Source: Eubacterium sp. UBA4343
Lineage (GTDB): Bacteria; Bacillota; Clostridia; Lachnospirales; Lachnospiraceae
Reading direction: 5' to 3'
Length of the DNA: 43,551 nt
Assembly: GCA_002394235.1 (NCBI GenBank)
Contig: DGTF01000039.1
Location: forward strand, 1-43,551
Part shown: positions 1 through 9,697 of the stretch, piece after piece
Position numbering within the stretch: the stretch's first letter is position 1
Layout of the letters: each line of letters begins with the position of its first letter
Program-made: the position numbers and the translations under genes
Notes under the pieces: generated by a model
Told to the model about the DNA's origin: nothing
Seen by the model: the letters and a program-made list of their open reading frames with translations, nothing else
Databases searched by the model: none

Positions 1-170
1 GCTCCGCCGCCCCGCAATATTCATTCTGACAGAGATTGATCCGGAATATCTGATCCGGAGACTGGAGCCAGATCGCGATGGATCTGAACTGGAGCGTACA
101 GCATACGTTCCGTCTTCATAACGAAGCTTTGAGGGAATTCGACAGGATTCTTAAAGCTGAGAGTAAATGA
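1..170 (+). pseudogene. Remnant of a phage late transcription activator (ArpU/RinA/sigma-region-4-like)
   Basis: The frame ending at the TGA at 168-170 reads SGDWSQIAMDLNWSVQHTFR followed by LHNEALREFDRILKAESK. The pattern W-x-x-I-A-x-x-L-x-x-S, then R-L-H-x-x-A-L, is that of the helix-turn-helix end of small phage activators that sit before HNH and terminase genes. The same frame has stops near 27 and 51, so only about 30 codons (from the ATG at 78) remain open and the gene is broken or continues differently left of the window. The HNH gene follows directly, as in phage packaging modules. The family assignment is by motif recognition only. Confidence 0.45.
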
Positions 171-272
171 GAGAGAATGAGAGTTAGTCCTTATAATATT
201 GTTATGATGACGAAATTGAAAATGATGAAGCCTCTGAGGGACAGCCTTCAGGGGCTTTTGCTTTGGAGGGAG

Positions 273-641
273 ATGACAGAGGTGCCATACAGAACGTTGC
301 ACCCATGTGCGGCCGATAACTGTCCGGAGCTTGTGCCCACGGGACAGAAGTATTGTGAGAAACATAAGAAGATGCATCCTGAGAAAGCGCGGTCGGCTTC
401 AGCACGTGGATATGGACGCAGGTGGCAGAAGGCATCAAAAGCGTTCCTTGCTTCACAACCTCTCTGCGAGGAGTGCTTAAAGCGCGGGAGATATGCGAAA
501 GCGACGGTTGTGGATCATATCGTTTCGCACCGTGGTGATCCGAAACTGTTCTGGGACAGAAACAACTGGAGAGCGCTGTGCATGCGGTGCCACGATAAAA
601 AAACCGGACAGGAGGATTCCCATCCGGTGTACAGGTACTGA
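273..641 (+). CDS. HNH endonuclease, phage type
   Basis: 122 aa. A first zinc-binding group (C12, C17, C28, H31) is followed by a basic stretch (RGYGRRWQKASKAF) and the HNH core: C65-x2-C68, D81-H82, N97/N98 and C103-x2-C106-H107. This is the small HNH nuclease of tailed-phage packaging modules, usually encoded beside the small terminase, where it assists DNA cleavage during packaging. I start it at the ATG at 273, which has GGAGGGAG immediately upstream; an in-frame start at 177 would add 32 residues unlike the family. No terminase follows: the next genes are a convergent toxin-antitoxin pair and an integrase remnant, so this is probably a survivor of a decayed prophage. Whether it is still expressed is unknown. 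Confidence 0.82.
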   Translation: MTEVPYRTLHPCAADNCPELVPTGQKYCEKHKKMHPEKARSASARGYGRRWQKASKAFLASQPLCEECLKRGRYAKATVVDHIVSHRGDPKLFWDRNNWRALCMRCHDKKTGQEDSHPVYRY

Positions 642-647
642 AATTTG

Positions 648-953
648 TTATTTTGCAATTGATGACATTCTTCTGTGCGGATCAGTCTGGACAGTGAGTG
701 TAAGACCGAGTGTATCAAATATTTTAAGCAGCGTTGTCAGGTTTGGAGAAGATTTTCCTGATTCAATCCTGGCAACGGATGAGTGCGGAAGACCGCACAT
801 CTCTGCAAGGTCACGCTGAGAAAGGTTTAGATTATGGCGCTGGTCAATCATGGCGCTGACAATCTTAGCTCTTTCTTCGACTTCATCAATATCCCTGCCG
901 ATTTCGGGATTTGATTCACGCACGTGTTTTTTATAATCGTTCCATGTTGCCAT
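648..953 (-). CDS. higA: HigA-like antitoxin, XRE-family HTH protein
   Basis: About 101 aa. The middle carries an XRE/Cro-type helix-turn-helix (LSQRDLAEMCGLPHSSVARI followed by ESGKSSPNLTTLLKIFDTLG); the N-terminus is a polar helix (NDYKKHVRESNPEIGRDIDE). It should bind and neutralise the toxin encoded just upstream and repress the shared promoter. The start at 953 is chosen because GAGGTG lies 6 nt upstream; the in-frame GTG at 962 overlaps that ribosome site and is less likely. The toxin stop is 5 bp before this start, so the two are cotranscribed with the toxin first, the HigBA order. The 3' end is convergent with the HNH gene, 6 bp away. Confidence 0.82.
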   Translation of the reverse strand: MATWNDYKKHVRESNPEIGRDIDEVEERAKIVSAMIDQRHNLNLSQRDLAEMCGLPHSSVARIESGKSSPNLTTLLKIFDTLGLTLTVQTDPHRRMSSIAK

Positions 954-958
954 AGCAT

Positions 959-1324
959 TCACCTCTTTTCATGCCGTGATTTCCAGTCGTCTCTTTCGGC
1001 AAGAGCCTGATTGATCTCACGTTGGGGAGTCTTTTGGGATTTCTTGCGGAACTGGTGAAGTAGAACAAAGGTATTGTTTTCAAAATAGAGATAGAAAACC
1101 CTGTTGTTGCCGGGACGCAGTTCCCAGATGTCCTCGACAAGATGTTTCGTTATATTTGTTCCAAGCCTTGTGCCATTCTCCTGCAGAAGCTCAATGTAAA
1201 AAGATATCTGCTGATGCTGTATTCTGGCATCTTTATTTTTGCCGGCTTTCTTTTGCAGGTCATCAAGAAACTCCCAGAGCTGCGAGTAACCATTGGAATC
1301 TTCATAGAATTCAATGTTGTACAT
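959..1324 (-). CDS. higB: HigB-like toxin, phage-derived Gp49/RelE superfamily
   Basis: 121 aa. The fold signature WELRPGNNRVFYLYFENNTF, then LLHQFRKKSQKTP and the closing EINQALAERDDW, is typical of Gp49-like HigB toxins, relatives of RelE that cleave mRNA on the ribosome. The N-terminus (MYNIEFYEDSNGYSQLWEFL) also fits. AAAGGAG lies 5 nt before the ATG at 1324, and a strong promoter sits just upstream. Together with the XRE protein downstream it makes a complete type II toxin-antitoxin operon. It lies in a decayed prophage stretch, so it may be a cargo module that outlived its element. Activity is inferred, not shown. Confidence 0.84.
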   Translation of the reverse strand: MYNIEFYEDSNGYSQLWEFLDDLQKKAGKNKDARIQHQQISFYIELLQENGTRLGTNITKHLVEDIWELRPGNNRVFYLYFENNTFVLLHQFRKKSQKTPQREINQALAERDDWKSRHEKR

Positions 1325-1347
1325 GTAAGCTCCTTTCGTTCAAAAAT

Positions 1348-1376
1348 ATGATAGCAAAAATGCGTTCAAGCGTCAA
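1348..1376 (-). promoter_or_regulatory. Sigma-A promoter of the higBA operon, with repeated TTGAACG motifs
   Basis: On the minus strand TTGACG (1376-1371) and TATCAT (1353-1348) are separated by exactly 17 bp. The transcript would start about 17 bp before the toxin ATG. Two direct copies of TTGAACG flank the -10 box, one in the spacer and one just downstream of it; they are reasonable candidates for antitoxin operator half-sites (inference). Confidence 0.7.
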
Positions 1377-1589
1377 GAGGATATGAATAGATGGCGGGGA
1401 AGGTCTGAATCCCTGTGAGCCACGGCTCGGAGACCGCCGACTCTTGCGTGCAAAACCGCAAAATTCAAGGGAGGGGGGTGTAGGGCAACCGTACATAAGA
1501 AAAATGTGAAATCTGGAAAGCTGCAGGCAACCGAAGCCCGAGCCGATGATAGAGGGATACACCGGTTTTCTTTACTACTAAAAGAATGG

Positions 1590-1733
1590 AAAACCTCTGG
1601 TCGCCCTGCACTGGAGCACTATTTTCGGAATGCGGTCAACCGTTACCATGAGATCTACAGAGTACAGATACCGGCGATTACGCTGCATATATGCCGCCAC
1701 ACCTAATGCTCGAACATGGCAAGGGCGGGGCTT
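1590..1733 (+). pseudogene. Tyrosine integrase remnant, C-terminal catalytic region
   Basis: The frame reads ALEHYFRNAVNRYHEIYRVQ, then IPAITLHICRHT, a TAA stop at 1704-1706, and continues in the same frame as CSNMARAGL. Phage and Tn916-type integrases have H-V-C-R-H-T-(Y/F)-C-S-N-M-A-K-S-G-M here, so the stop replaces the aromatic residue after the H-x-x-R-H-T box. The following region (GHS box and catalytic tyrosine) is not recognisable. This is a fossil of the integrase of the prophage or element whose HNH and toxin-antitoxin genes lie to its left. Confidence 0.72.
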
Positions 1734-1970
1734 TTGTCGTCTCCGGTATCATGGTAAACTGAAAAACAGATAAAAAATGTACATTTGCCAGGCCGACATT
1801 TTTCCCTCTGCGAAAACGGCTCTTGAATGTTCGCAGTATGTCACATCCTGCTGCCCAAGGCCTTACTACCGGGATTTTCGGCTCATGGTGTACATTTGAA
1901 AGAAAAGAAGAAACCCTGCAAAGGAGCGCAGAATACGGCACTTTGCGGCATCTGAGAAAGGATATTTTCT
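1734..1970. other. Non-coding stretch before the phosphatase gene
   Basis: I see no gene. The word TGTACATTTG occurs twice, at 1778-1787 and 1889-1898, each preceded at different distances by TCATGGT, which could mark an old rearrangement at the prophage edge. A ribosome site (GAGAAAGGA) near 1953 serves the phosphatase gene. Confidence 0.4.
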
Positions 1971-2450
1971 ATGATAAGAATACTTTTTGTTTGCCACGGC
2001 AACATCTGCCGTTCGGTAGCTGCACAGTACATTTTTCAGAACATAATTAATATGAGAAAGATCGCGGATCGTTTTCTGGTGGATTCCGCGGCAACCTCGA
2101 CGGAGGAAATCGGGAGCCCCGTGTATCCGCCGATGGAGCATGCGCTCCGGAAGAGCGGGATTCCGATTGGAAATCACCGAGCAAGGAGGCTTCAGAAATC
2201 GGATTATTCGAAGTACGATCTCATTATCGGAATGGATGAAGAGAATGGTTATTACATGAGGCAGATTCTGGGGGTAGATCCGGAGAATAAAGTACATTTT
2301 CTGATGGAGTATGCGGGCCAGCCGGACAAGCGGATCGACGATCCATGGTATACCAGAAAATTTGATCTCTGCGTTTCGGAAATCACGGAGGGATGCATCG
2401 GTCTTCTGGAGCATCTTGCGGGACCGACACCGGGTCAGGCTCCGTCCTGA
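1971..2450 (+). CDS. Low-molecular-weight protein-tyrosine phosphatase
   Basis: 159 aa, the usual family length. The N-terminal P-loop is VCHGNICRS: nucleophile C8, with R14 and S15 closing the C-x5-R-S motif. The general acid is D124 in DPWY. These residues define the cytosolic LMW-PTP family, which hydrolyses phosphotyrosine by a cysteinyl-phosphate intermediate. In Firmicutes such enzymes sometimes act on tyrosine kinases of capsule systems, but no kinase is nearby, so the substrate is open; arginine-phosphate activity (YwlE-like) is an alternative I cannot exclude. The 3' end overlaps the convergent EamA remnant by 16 bp. Confidence 0.9.
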   Translation: MIRILFVCHGNICRSVAAQYIFQNIINMRKIADRFLVDSAATSTEEIGSPVYPPMEHALRKSGIPIGNHRARRLQKSDYSKYDLIIGMDEENGYYMRQILGVDPENKVHFLMEYAGQPDKRIDDPWYTRKFDLCVSEITEGCIGLLEHLAGPTPGQAPS

Positions 2451-2770
2451 CCAGCCCGTTTTCGGCGGCTGAAGAGCATGCCGCCCAGCAGGCACAGCAG
2501 GACGCCGATAACGATGAAGGCAGCACCGGCAGCGAAGGAGAGACCGACAGTCTCGTGGAAAAAGATCACACCCATGACGGTGGAGGTCAGGGGCTGGATC
2601 GGATAGAGCGCCGAGCAGTTGCTTGCCGGGAGCGCTGCAAGTCCCTGATTCCAGAGAATGTATGCGATTCCGGTACAGAATATTCCCATATACAGGAGAC
2701 CGGTGATAACTCTTGCGTTGATCTGGATCGGGGAATGGGTGATGAAGTGCTCAATTACCGCAAAGAGGGG
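2435..2770 (-). pseudogene. 5'-truncated EamA/DMT-family transporter
   Basis: Minus-strand translation gives INARVITGLLYMGIFCTGIA, then YILWNQGLAALPASNCSALY and PIQPLTSTVMGVIFFHE, ending in a hydrophobic helix and RRKRAGQDGA. This is the last four membrane helices of an EamA (drug/metabolite transporter) protein. Homology runs upstream of the first ATG (2689) to about 2765 and then stops where the ribosome site and start of the GH42 gene begin, so the N-terminal half and the start are missing. A short 84-aa product from 2689 is possible but would be half a transporter. I read it as a deletion or rearrangement junction. Confidence 0.7.
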
Positions 2771-2779
2771 AGGTTTTGG

Positions 2780-5014
2780 ATGAAACAGAAAGATATCCTG
2801 TTCGGGTGTGCCTACTACCTGGAATATATGCCGGAGGACCGCATGCGGGAGGATTTGCGGATGATGCGGGATGCCGGGATGAATGTCATCCGCATCGGCG
2901 AATCTACCTGGTCCACCTGGGAGCCGGTTGAGGGGAGGTTCGATTTTTCTCTTCTGGACGAGATGCTGGATCTTGCGGAGGCGTATGAGATGAAGGTAAT
3001 CGTCGGGACACCCTCGTACGCGATCCCTGCATGGCTTGCGGAAAAAAGCGATGACATTATGGTTGAGACATCAGAGGGAAAGGCAAGGTACGGACATCGT
3101 CAGCTCTTCAACATTGCGAGTTCGACGTTCCGGTTCTACATTGAGCGTGTGATCCGGAAGATGCTCGGGCATTGCGTTGGCAGAAGCTGCGTGATCGGCT
3201 ATCAGATTGACAACGAGACGAAGCATTACGGCACTGCGGGCGCCGGTGTGCAGGAGATGTTCCGGGAGTATCTGAAGAAGAAATACGGTACGGTGGAGGA
3301 ACTGAATCGTACCTTTTACCTCCGGTACTGGAGTAATTCCATCGGCCGGTGGGAGGATCTTCCGGACATGCGCGGCTGTATCAACGGCGGGCTGGCCTCG
3401 GAATTCGAGGCGTTTCAGCGCAGCCTTGTGATGGAGTATCTGTGCTGGCAGAGGAAGATCATCGATGAGTACCGCACGCCGGATCAGTTTGTCACGCACA
3501 ACCTGGATTATAACTGGAGAAAATTTGGCGCGGAGATCTCACAGGACGGGTACTCTTACGGGGTGCAGCCGGACTGTGACCACGATAAAATGGGACGCGC
3601 GTTGACGATTGCAGGGACGGACATCTATCATCCGACACAGCATGACCTGACGGGTATGGAAATCGCCTTTGGCGGAGATGAGATGCGTGGGATTATTCCC
3701 GGAAGCAGGAATTATCTGGTGCTGGAGACAGAGGCGCAGGCCTTTCGGGAGTGGGTTCCGTATCCGGGACAGCTCCGCCTTCAGGCATACTCTCATCTGG
3801 CGAGCGGGGCATCGATGGTGGAGTACTGGCACTGGCATTCGATACATAACGGCTACGAGACCTATTGGAAGGGACTTCTCAGCCACGATTTCGCACCGAA
3901 TCCGACATATCTCGAGGCCGCTAGGATCGGCCGCGAGTGGAAGCGGATCGGAGCAGAGAACCTGATCATCACGAAGAAAAACCGCGCAGCCATGATCGTC
4001 GACAACCGGACGCTGACCGCCTTTAAATGGTTTCCGATTGATAAAGACCTGAGCTACAACAATATTGTGATGGAGACGTATCGTGAATTGTACGGACTGA
4101 ATATCGGTGTGGATATCCTTTTTGAGGATCAGATCACGGGAGAAGACTGCCGTCCGGACGGCGGCACGCAGAAAAACGACAGGCGCAGCCTGGACGGATA
4201 TGACCTCATCGTGATTCCATCGCTTTATTTTGTCTCTGAGGAATTTATCCGGATTATCCGGGACTGGACAGAGGCGGGCGGAGTGCTCGTCGCCACGTTC
4301 CGCTCCTTCTTCACGGACCGCTCGCTCAGTGTGTGGACGGATATCCAGCCGCATCACATGACGGATGTCTTCGGGGTTAGTTACCATCAGTTTGTGAACC
4401 CGGAGCGGCTGACTGTGAACGGATTGGAAGTGAATCACTGGGCGGAACTTCTGATTCCGTGCGGCGGAATAACTGGAAGTGAAGAGAGCTGCATTTCAGA
4501 AACAGCAGAAGAAAAGGGCGCAGCTGCGAATGTTTTGGAAGCTGCAGAGAATAGGGATGGTGCTGAGGCGGTTTTGGAGGACGCGGAAACCGGTTGCCGC
4601 GGGGATGGCTTTCAGGTACTCGGTCAGTATGAGCATCCGTACTGGAACATCTATGCGGGCATCACGAGAAACCGGTTCGGTAAGGGAACAGCGTACTATA
4701 TCGGCTGTCATACAGATCCGGAGCAGCTGAAACGAATTCTTGCACGGGCGTCCGCAGATGCGGGAATATGGCTGCCTCATTATGAAAATAAGGAGACAGC
4801 GGACGCGGAACAATATACCTGGCCGGTGATCCTGCGCAGCGGCGCCAATGCGAAGGGACAGACGGTTCATTATCTCCTTTATTACGCAGAAGATTCGCGG
4901 GTGATACACAATCCTTATGGCATGGTGACAGATCTGATCAGCGGCAGAACTTATGCTCCGGGTGAGAAAATAGAGCTTCGGGACTGGGACGTAAAGGCGC
5001 TTCTGGAAAGCTGA
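2780..5014 (+). CDS. GH42 beta-galactosidase
   Basis: 744 aa, cytosolic (no signal peptide). The N-terminal barrel holds ARG-type GH42 motifs: GCAYYLEYMPEDRMREDLRM, then IGESTWSTWEP. The acid/base is E146 in QIDNET; the nucleophile is E316 or E318 in LVLETEAQ. A class-I-glutamine-amidotransferase-like middle domain (GYDLIVIPSLYFVSEEFIRI) and a small C-terminal beta domain follow. It should release terminal beta-galactose (or alpha-L-arabinopyranose in some members). The start is ATG 2780 with GAGGGGAGG upstream; the frame stays open to 2393 but that extension only mirrors the EamA remnant. Residues about 562-608 are an acidic, Ala/Glu-rich insert not expected in the family. It appears to be transcribed alone. 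Confidence 0.9.
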   Translation: MKQKDILFGCAYYLEYMPEDRMREDLRMMRDAGMNVIRIGESTWSTWEPVEGRFDFSLLDEMLDLAEAYEMKVIVGTPSYAIPAWLAEKSDDIMVETSEGKARYGHRQLFNIASSTFRFYIERVIRKMLGHCVGRSCVIGYQIDNETKHYGTAGAGVQEMFREYLKKKYGTVEELNRTFYLRYWSNSIGRWEDLPDMRGCINGGLASEFEAFQRSLVMEYLCWQRKIIDEYRTPDQFVTHNLDYNWRKFGAEISQDGYSYGVQPDCDHDKMGRALTIAGTDIYHPTQHDLTGMEIAFGGDEMRGIIPGSRNYLVLETEAQAFREWVPYPGQLRLQAYSHLASGASMVEYWHWHSIHNGYETYWKGLLSHDFAPNPTYLEAARIGREWKRIGAENLIITKKNRAAMIVDNRTLTAFKWFPIDKDLSYNNIVMETYRELYGLNIGVDILFEDQITGEDCRPDGGTQKNDRRSLDGYDLIVIPSLYFVSEEFIRIIRDWTEAGGVLVATFRSFFTDRSLSVWTDIQPHHMTDVFGVSYHQFVNPERLTVNGLEVNHWAELLIPCGGITGSEESCISETAEEKGAAANVLEAAENRDGAEAVLEDAETGCRGDGFQVLGQYEHPYWNIYAGITRNRFGKGTAYYIGCHTDPEQLKRILARASADAGIWLPHYENKETADAEQYTWPVILRSGANAKGQTVHYLLYYAEDSRVIHNPYGMVTDLISGRTYAPGEKIELRDWDVKALLES

Positions 5015-5047
5015 AAGTTATAGAACGTATCAGGCTGAGCCTTCAGC

Positions 5048-5122
5048 TCTGAGGAGCTGACCGCGCACTGGAAATCGCTGATCGAGAAATATCCGGTCTG
5101 ACCGATTGAGGACGGAATGGAT
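5048..5122 (+). pseudogene. Enolase gene fragment (75 bp)
   Basis: These 75 bp align without gaps to 9104-9178 inside the intact enolase gene, with 65 of 75 identical by my count. The frame reads [17 protein letters not shown], stop, PIEDGMD; the intact gene has [25 protein letters not shown] (enolase residues 271-295). A TGA at 5099-5101 replaces the tryptophan codon. Nothing on either side looks like enolase. It is a dead piece of a second enolase copy or of an old local duplication. Confidence 0.85.
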
Positions 5123-5141
5123 TCCCCAAGTGCGAAGGTAA

Positions 5142-5810
5142 TTAATATTCTGTTCCCTTTTGTATTTCAAAGTGGTTTTTTTCAAATGTGATCAGTCCTT
5201 CGGATTTCATTTTCCCCAGTTCTTTTGAGAGTGCGGTCCGGTCGACATTCAGGTAGTCAGCAAGCTGCTGGCGGTCAAAGGGGATGTCGAACTGGTGGCC
5301 GCCGCTCTGTAGGGCTACCGAATTCAGGTATGCCAGTACCTTGCCCCGGATGGTTTTGGGTGAGGTGTGGAAACTGCGGCCGGACAGAACAAGGTTTTTA
5401 TGTGCGGTAACCACAAGAAGGTTGGTCAGGAACTTCCGTACCCAGGGGTGTGTGGTCGAATCGGTTTCTTTCAGGACATGAATTTTGAGGAAAAGAATCC
5501 GTGAGTCTTCATTTGCCACGACATCGACCAGCAGAGGTTCGTTATGCAGAAACGCATAGGTCTCTGCAAAAAAATGGCCGGAACCGACGTGACTTAAGAT
5601 GGTGCGGTTCCCCCACATATCGTTGTTTTCTATTCTTACGCTTCCCTCCAGGACCAGTCCCATTTTGTCGGTTTTACTTCCGGCCAGAAGGATGGAAGCG
5701 TCTTTTTTGTATAAAAGCTCGCGGGCTTGAAGTGCCAGCAATGCATCGTGAATTTCTTCTTTGCTTAATCCTTTGAAAAGAACGTTTTTCGAGAGCATTT
5801 CTTCATTCAT
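5142..5810 (-). CDS. Crp/Fnr-family transcriptional regulator next to hcp
   Basis: 222 aa. An N-terminal cyclic-nucleotide-binding-like beta roll (KMGLVLEGSVRIENNDMWGN, then VGSGHFFAETYAFL) is joined by a long helix to a winged HTH (FDRQQLADYLNVDRTALSKE). The start at 5810 is set by AAGGAGA six bases upstream; the longer in-frame start at 5843 has no ribosome site. No Fnr-type N-terminal cysteine cluster is present, so it probably senses through the beta roll. Divergent pairing with hcp, as with HcpR-like regulators of anaerobes, suggests a role in nitrosative or redox stress. A palindrome in the shared intergenic region is a likely binding site. Confidence 0.88.
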   Translation of the reverse strand: MNEEMLSKNVLFKGLSKEEIHDALLALQARELLYKKDASILLAGSKTDKMGLVLEGSVRIENNDMWGNRTILSHVGSGHFFAETYAFLHNEPLLVDVVANEDSRILFLKIHVLKETDSTTHPWVRKFLTNLLVVTAHKNLVLSGRSFHTSPKTIRGKVLAYLNSVALQSGGHQFDIPFDRQQLADYLNVDRTALSKELGKMKSEGLITFEKNHFEIQKGTEY

Positions 5811-5911
5811 TTTCGTCTCCTTAGCCGCAGAAGGGGGCTTCATCAGTGCAAAACAGGACTGTTAAAGGCTGCCTTGTATTGGAAAGTGTCACACGGTTGA
5901 AAAAAATAATT

Positions 5912-5955
5912 ATGTGGTAATGACAACATACTTCTGCTTTACATCCTACTATACT
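5912..5955 (+). promoter_or_regulatory. hcp promoter with a Crp/Fnr-type operator at about -41.5
   Basis: The inverted repeat ATGTGGT-AATG-ACAACAT spans 5912-5929 (7-bp arms with one mismatch). A -10 box TATACT lies at 5950-5955 with no good -35. If transcription starts 7 bp after the -10 box, the operator centre (5920.5) is at -41.5, the classical position for a class II activator. The leader to the hcp ATG is about 115 nt. The regulator is inferred to be the divergent Crp/Fnr protein. Confidence 0.55.
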
Positions 5956-6076
5956 GTCCACAGAAAGACAACAAGTGACTGCCGCTGTATTCCAGGCTGT
6001 ACAAAGGTCTATGTAATCCGGGAGGCAGCAGAGGCAAAGGAAGAATGCCCTTTGGGGCGATAGAGGAGGTTTATTG

Positions 6077-7720
6077 ATGGAAAACAAGATGTTCTGTTAT
6101 CAGTGCCAGGAAACAGCGGGATGTAAGGGATGTACGATCTCCGGTGTCTGCGGAAAGAAACCCGAGGTTGCCCGTATGCAGGATCTGCTTGTGTATGTGA
6201 CGAAAGGACTTTCGTGTGTGACAGCAAGGATGCGCGAGGAAGGGATTCCCGTGGAAAAGAATGTGAACCATATGGTTACAAGAAATCTTTTTATCACGAT
6301 CACCAATGCAAACTTTGACAGGGAAGCGATTCGCAAAGCAGTTGAGGAAACGCTGGCGGTAAAGCAGGATCTTCTTGGAAAGCTCGAGAACAAAGAGGGA
6401 CTTCCGGAAGCCGCATTCTGGAATGGCGCGGAGGATTCCTTTGACGCCAAGGCGGCAGAGGTCGGCGTACTTTCGACCAGGGATGAGGATATCCGCTCTC
6501 TTCGCGAGCTGATTACCTATGGTTTAAAAGGACTTTCGGCCTATTCCAAGCATGCAAATGCACTGCTTCAGGACAATGAAGAAGTGGATGCGTTTATCCA
6601 GAAAGCACTTGCGAAGACTCTGGATGATTCTCTTGGAGTAAACGATCTGGTGTCTCTTACTCTGGAGACCGGTAAGTACGGTGTAGACGGTATGGCTCTT
6701 CTGGATAAGGCGAATACAGAGGCCTATGGGAATCCGGAAGTGACACAGGTTGACATTGGTGTCCGTAAAAATCCGGGTATTCTGATCTCCGGTCATGACC
6801 TTCGCGATCTGGAAATGCTTCTGGAACAGACGAAAGGGACTGGTGTAGATGTCTATACACACTCCGAGATGCTTCCGGCACATTATTATCCGGCATTTAA
6901 GAAATATCCGCATTTCGCAGGAAATTACGGAAATGCATGGTGGAAACAGAAAGAGGAGTTTGAGAAGTTCAATGGTCCGATTCTGATGACGACCAACTGT
7001 GTGGTGCCTCCCGCAGAGAGCTATAAGGACCGCCTCTGGACGACCGGAGCGGCAGGATTCCCCGGCTGCAGACATATTGACGGCGCATATGGCGAGACCA
7101 AGGATTTCTCTGAAATTATTGCCCAGGCAAAGACATGTCCTGCTCCTACAGAGATCGAGACAGGAACCATTACCGGCGGATTTGCACATGAGCAGGTATT
7201 TGCGCTTGCGGACAAGGTTGTAGACGCGGTCAAGACCGGAGCCATCCGGAAGTTTGTTGTAATGGCAGGATGCGACGGAAGACACAAGACACGGGAGTAC
7301 TATACAGAGTTTGCGAAGAGACTTCCGAAGGATGTGGTGATTCTGACAGCAGGATGCGCGAAGTATAAATATAACAAATTGGATCTTGGCGATATTGGCG
7401 GAATTCCGAGAGTTCTGGATGCGGGTCAGTGCAATGACTCCTATTCCCTGGCACTGATCGCCTTGAAACTCAAGGAAATATTCAAGCTGGATGATATCAA
7501 TGATCTTCCGATCGTGTTCAATATCGCATGGTATGAGCAAAAGGCCGTCATTGTACTCCTTGCGCTTCTGTACCTGGGTGTAAAGAATATCCATCTTGGA
7601 CCGACGCTTCCGGCGTTCCTTTCTCCGAATGTGGCAAAGGTGCTGGTGGATAACTTTGGAATCGCGGGAATTGGAACTGTGGATGATGATCTGAAGCTTT
7701 TCTTTGGAGACGAGGCATAA
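6077..7720 (+). CDS. hcp: Hybrid cluster protein (hydroxylamine / S-nitrosylase reductase)
   Basis: 547 aa. The N-terminal Fe-S motif is C7-x2-C10 ... C19-x5-C25 ([20 protein letters not shown]), with an extra C16. Hybrid-cluster ligands are visible in order: [27 protein letters not shown] and [11 protein letters not shown]. The protein carries a 4Fe cluster and a 4Fe-2S-2O hybrid cluster; it reduces hydroxylamine and, physiologically, probably nitric oxide. The ATG at 6077 is 7 nt after GAGGAGG; a TTG one codon earlier is possible. No dedicated reductase (hcr) lies nearby, as is common in strict anaerobes. Control is likely by the divergent Crp/Fnr protein. Confidence 0.95.
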   Translation: MENKMFCYQCQETAGCKGCTISGVCGKKPEVARMQDLLVYVTKGLSCVTARMREEGIPVEKNVNHMVTRNLFITITNANFDREAIRKAVEETLAVKQDLLGKLENKEGLPEAAFWNGAEDSFDAKAAEVGVLSTRDEDIRSLRELITYGLKGLSAYSKHANALLQDNEEVDAFIQKALAKTLDDSLGVNDLVSLTLETGKYGVDGMALLDKANTEAYGNPEVTQVDIGVRKNPGILISGHDLRDLEMLLEQTKGTGVDVYTHSEMLPAHYYPAFKKYPHFAGNYGNAWWKQKEEFEKFNGPILMTTNCVVPPAESYKDRLWTTGAAGFPGCRHIDGAYGETKDFSEIIAQAKTCPAPTEIETGTITGGFAHEQVFALADKVVDAVKTGAIRKFVVMAGCDGRHKTREYYTEFAKRLPKDVVILTAGCAKYKYNKLDLGDIGGIPRVLDAGQCNDSYSLALIALKLKEIFKLDDINDLPIVFNIAWYEQKAVIVLLALLYLGVKNIHLGPTLPAFLSPNVAKVLVDNFGIAGIGTVDDDLKLFFGDEA

Positions 7721-7798
7721 ATGAGGCGGAAGAGCTTTTTCCATGACAAAGAGGATTCCTGCGCTTGTTAAAAGGTTCCTTGAGTTACAATATTGTCA

Positions 7799-7830
7799 GG
7801 TCGATGTCCGGAGATTTCCGGGTGTCGGCC
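7799..7830 (+). terminator. Two-step hairpin downstream of hcp
   Basis: A symmetrical stem: GGTCGA / TCGGCC outside, TCCGGA / TCCGGG inside, each pair separated by a TG/TG internal loop, closed by GATT. A T-rich run follows only about 25 nt later, so it may be a weak or processed 3' end and not a classical intrinsic terminator. Confidence 0.4.
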
Positions 7831-7962
7831 TGGTTCAGTTTATCCTGCAATTTTTCCTTCTTTGATTATCGGCATTCAGGATATCGGAATAAGTGAAATA
7901 AAAATCTTTGCCTGACCACCTGCAGCCGATTATATAATTCCGCTGCTGAAATAAGATTACGA

Positions 7963-7991
7963 TTGACAATCAAATGCGGTTAGAGTACACT
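7963..7991 (+). promoter_or_regulatory. Sigma-A promoter of enolase
   Basis: TTGACA at 7963-7968 and TACACT at 7986-7991 with a 17-bp spacer. The predicted start near 7998 gives a leader of about 295 nt, which contains the 18-bp repeat array. No second promoter is evident between the array and the gene. Confidence 0.7.
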
Positions 7992-8098
7992 AATAATTAG
8001 TTAGATATATATAACTAGCAAAAGGCTGATGATCCTGAATTTCTGCTGTTTGTCATGCTGCACAACAATAGAAGGGGCACCAGATGCCAGCTGGATAA

Positions 8099-9589
<1,491 letters not shown>

Positions 9590-9627
9590 GAAAAAATCAC
9601 AGAAATATAAGATCAAAGACAGGCAGG

Positions 9628-9657
9628 AGCCGGTTCCGTTTATGGAACCGGCTTTTC
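9628..9657 (+). terminator. Intrinsic terminator of enolase
   Basis: AGCCGGTTCC and GGAACCGGCT form a perfect 10-bp stem around GTTTAT, followed by TTTCT. Confidence 0.9.
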
Positions 9658-9697
9658 TGAACTTATTTTACTCTATCATGAGGAAAAGAAGATTAAA

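Noticed and set aside
1778..1898. Two copies of TGTACATTTG as prophage attachment sites
   Set aside because: Only 10 bp, 111 bp apart and on the same side of the integrase remnant; too little to call att sites.
2393..2779. N-terminal extension of the GH42 frame
   Set aside because: It translates the complement of the EamA remnant and the 3' end of the phosphatase gene; the ATG at 2780 has a strong ribosome site and the family's usual N-terminus.
6524..7744. A 406-codon open frame opposite hcp
   Set aside because: Shadow of the codon bias of hcp; no motif, no ribosome site, and hcp is unmistakable.
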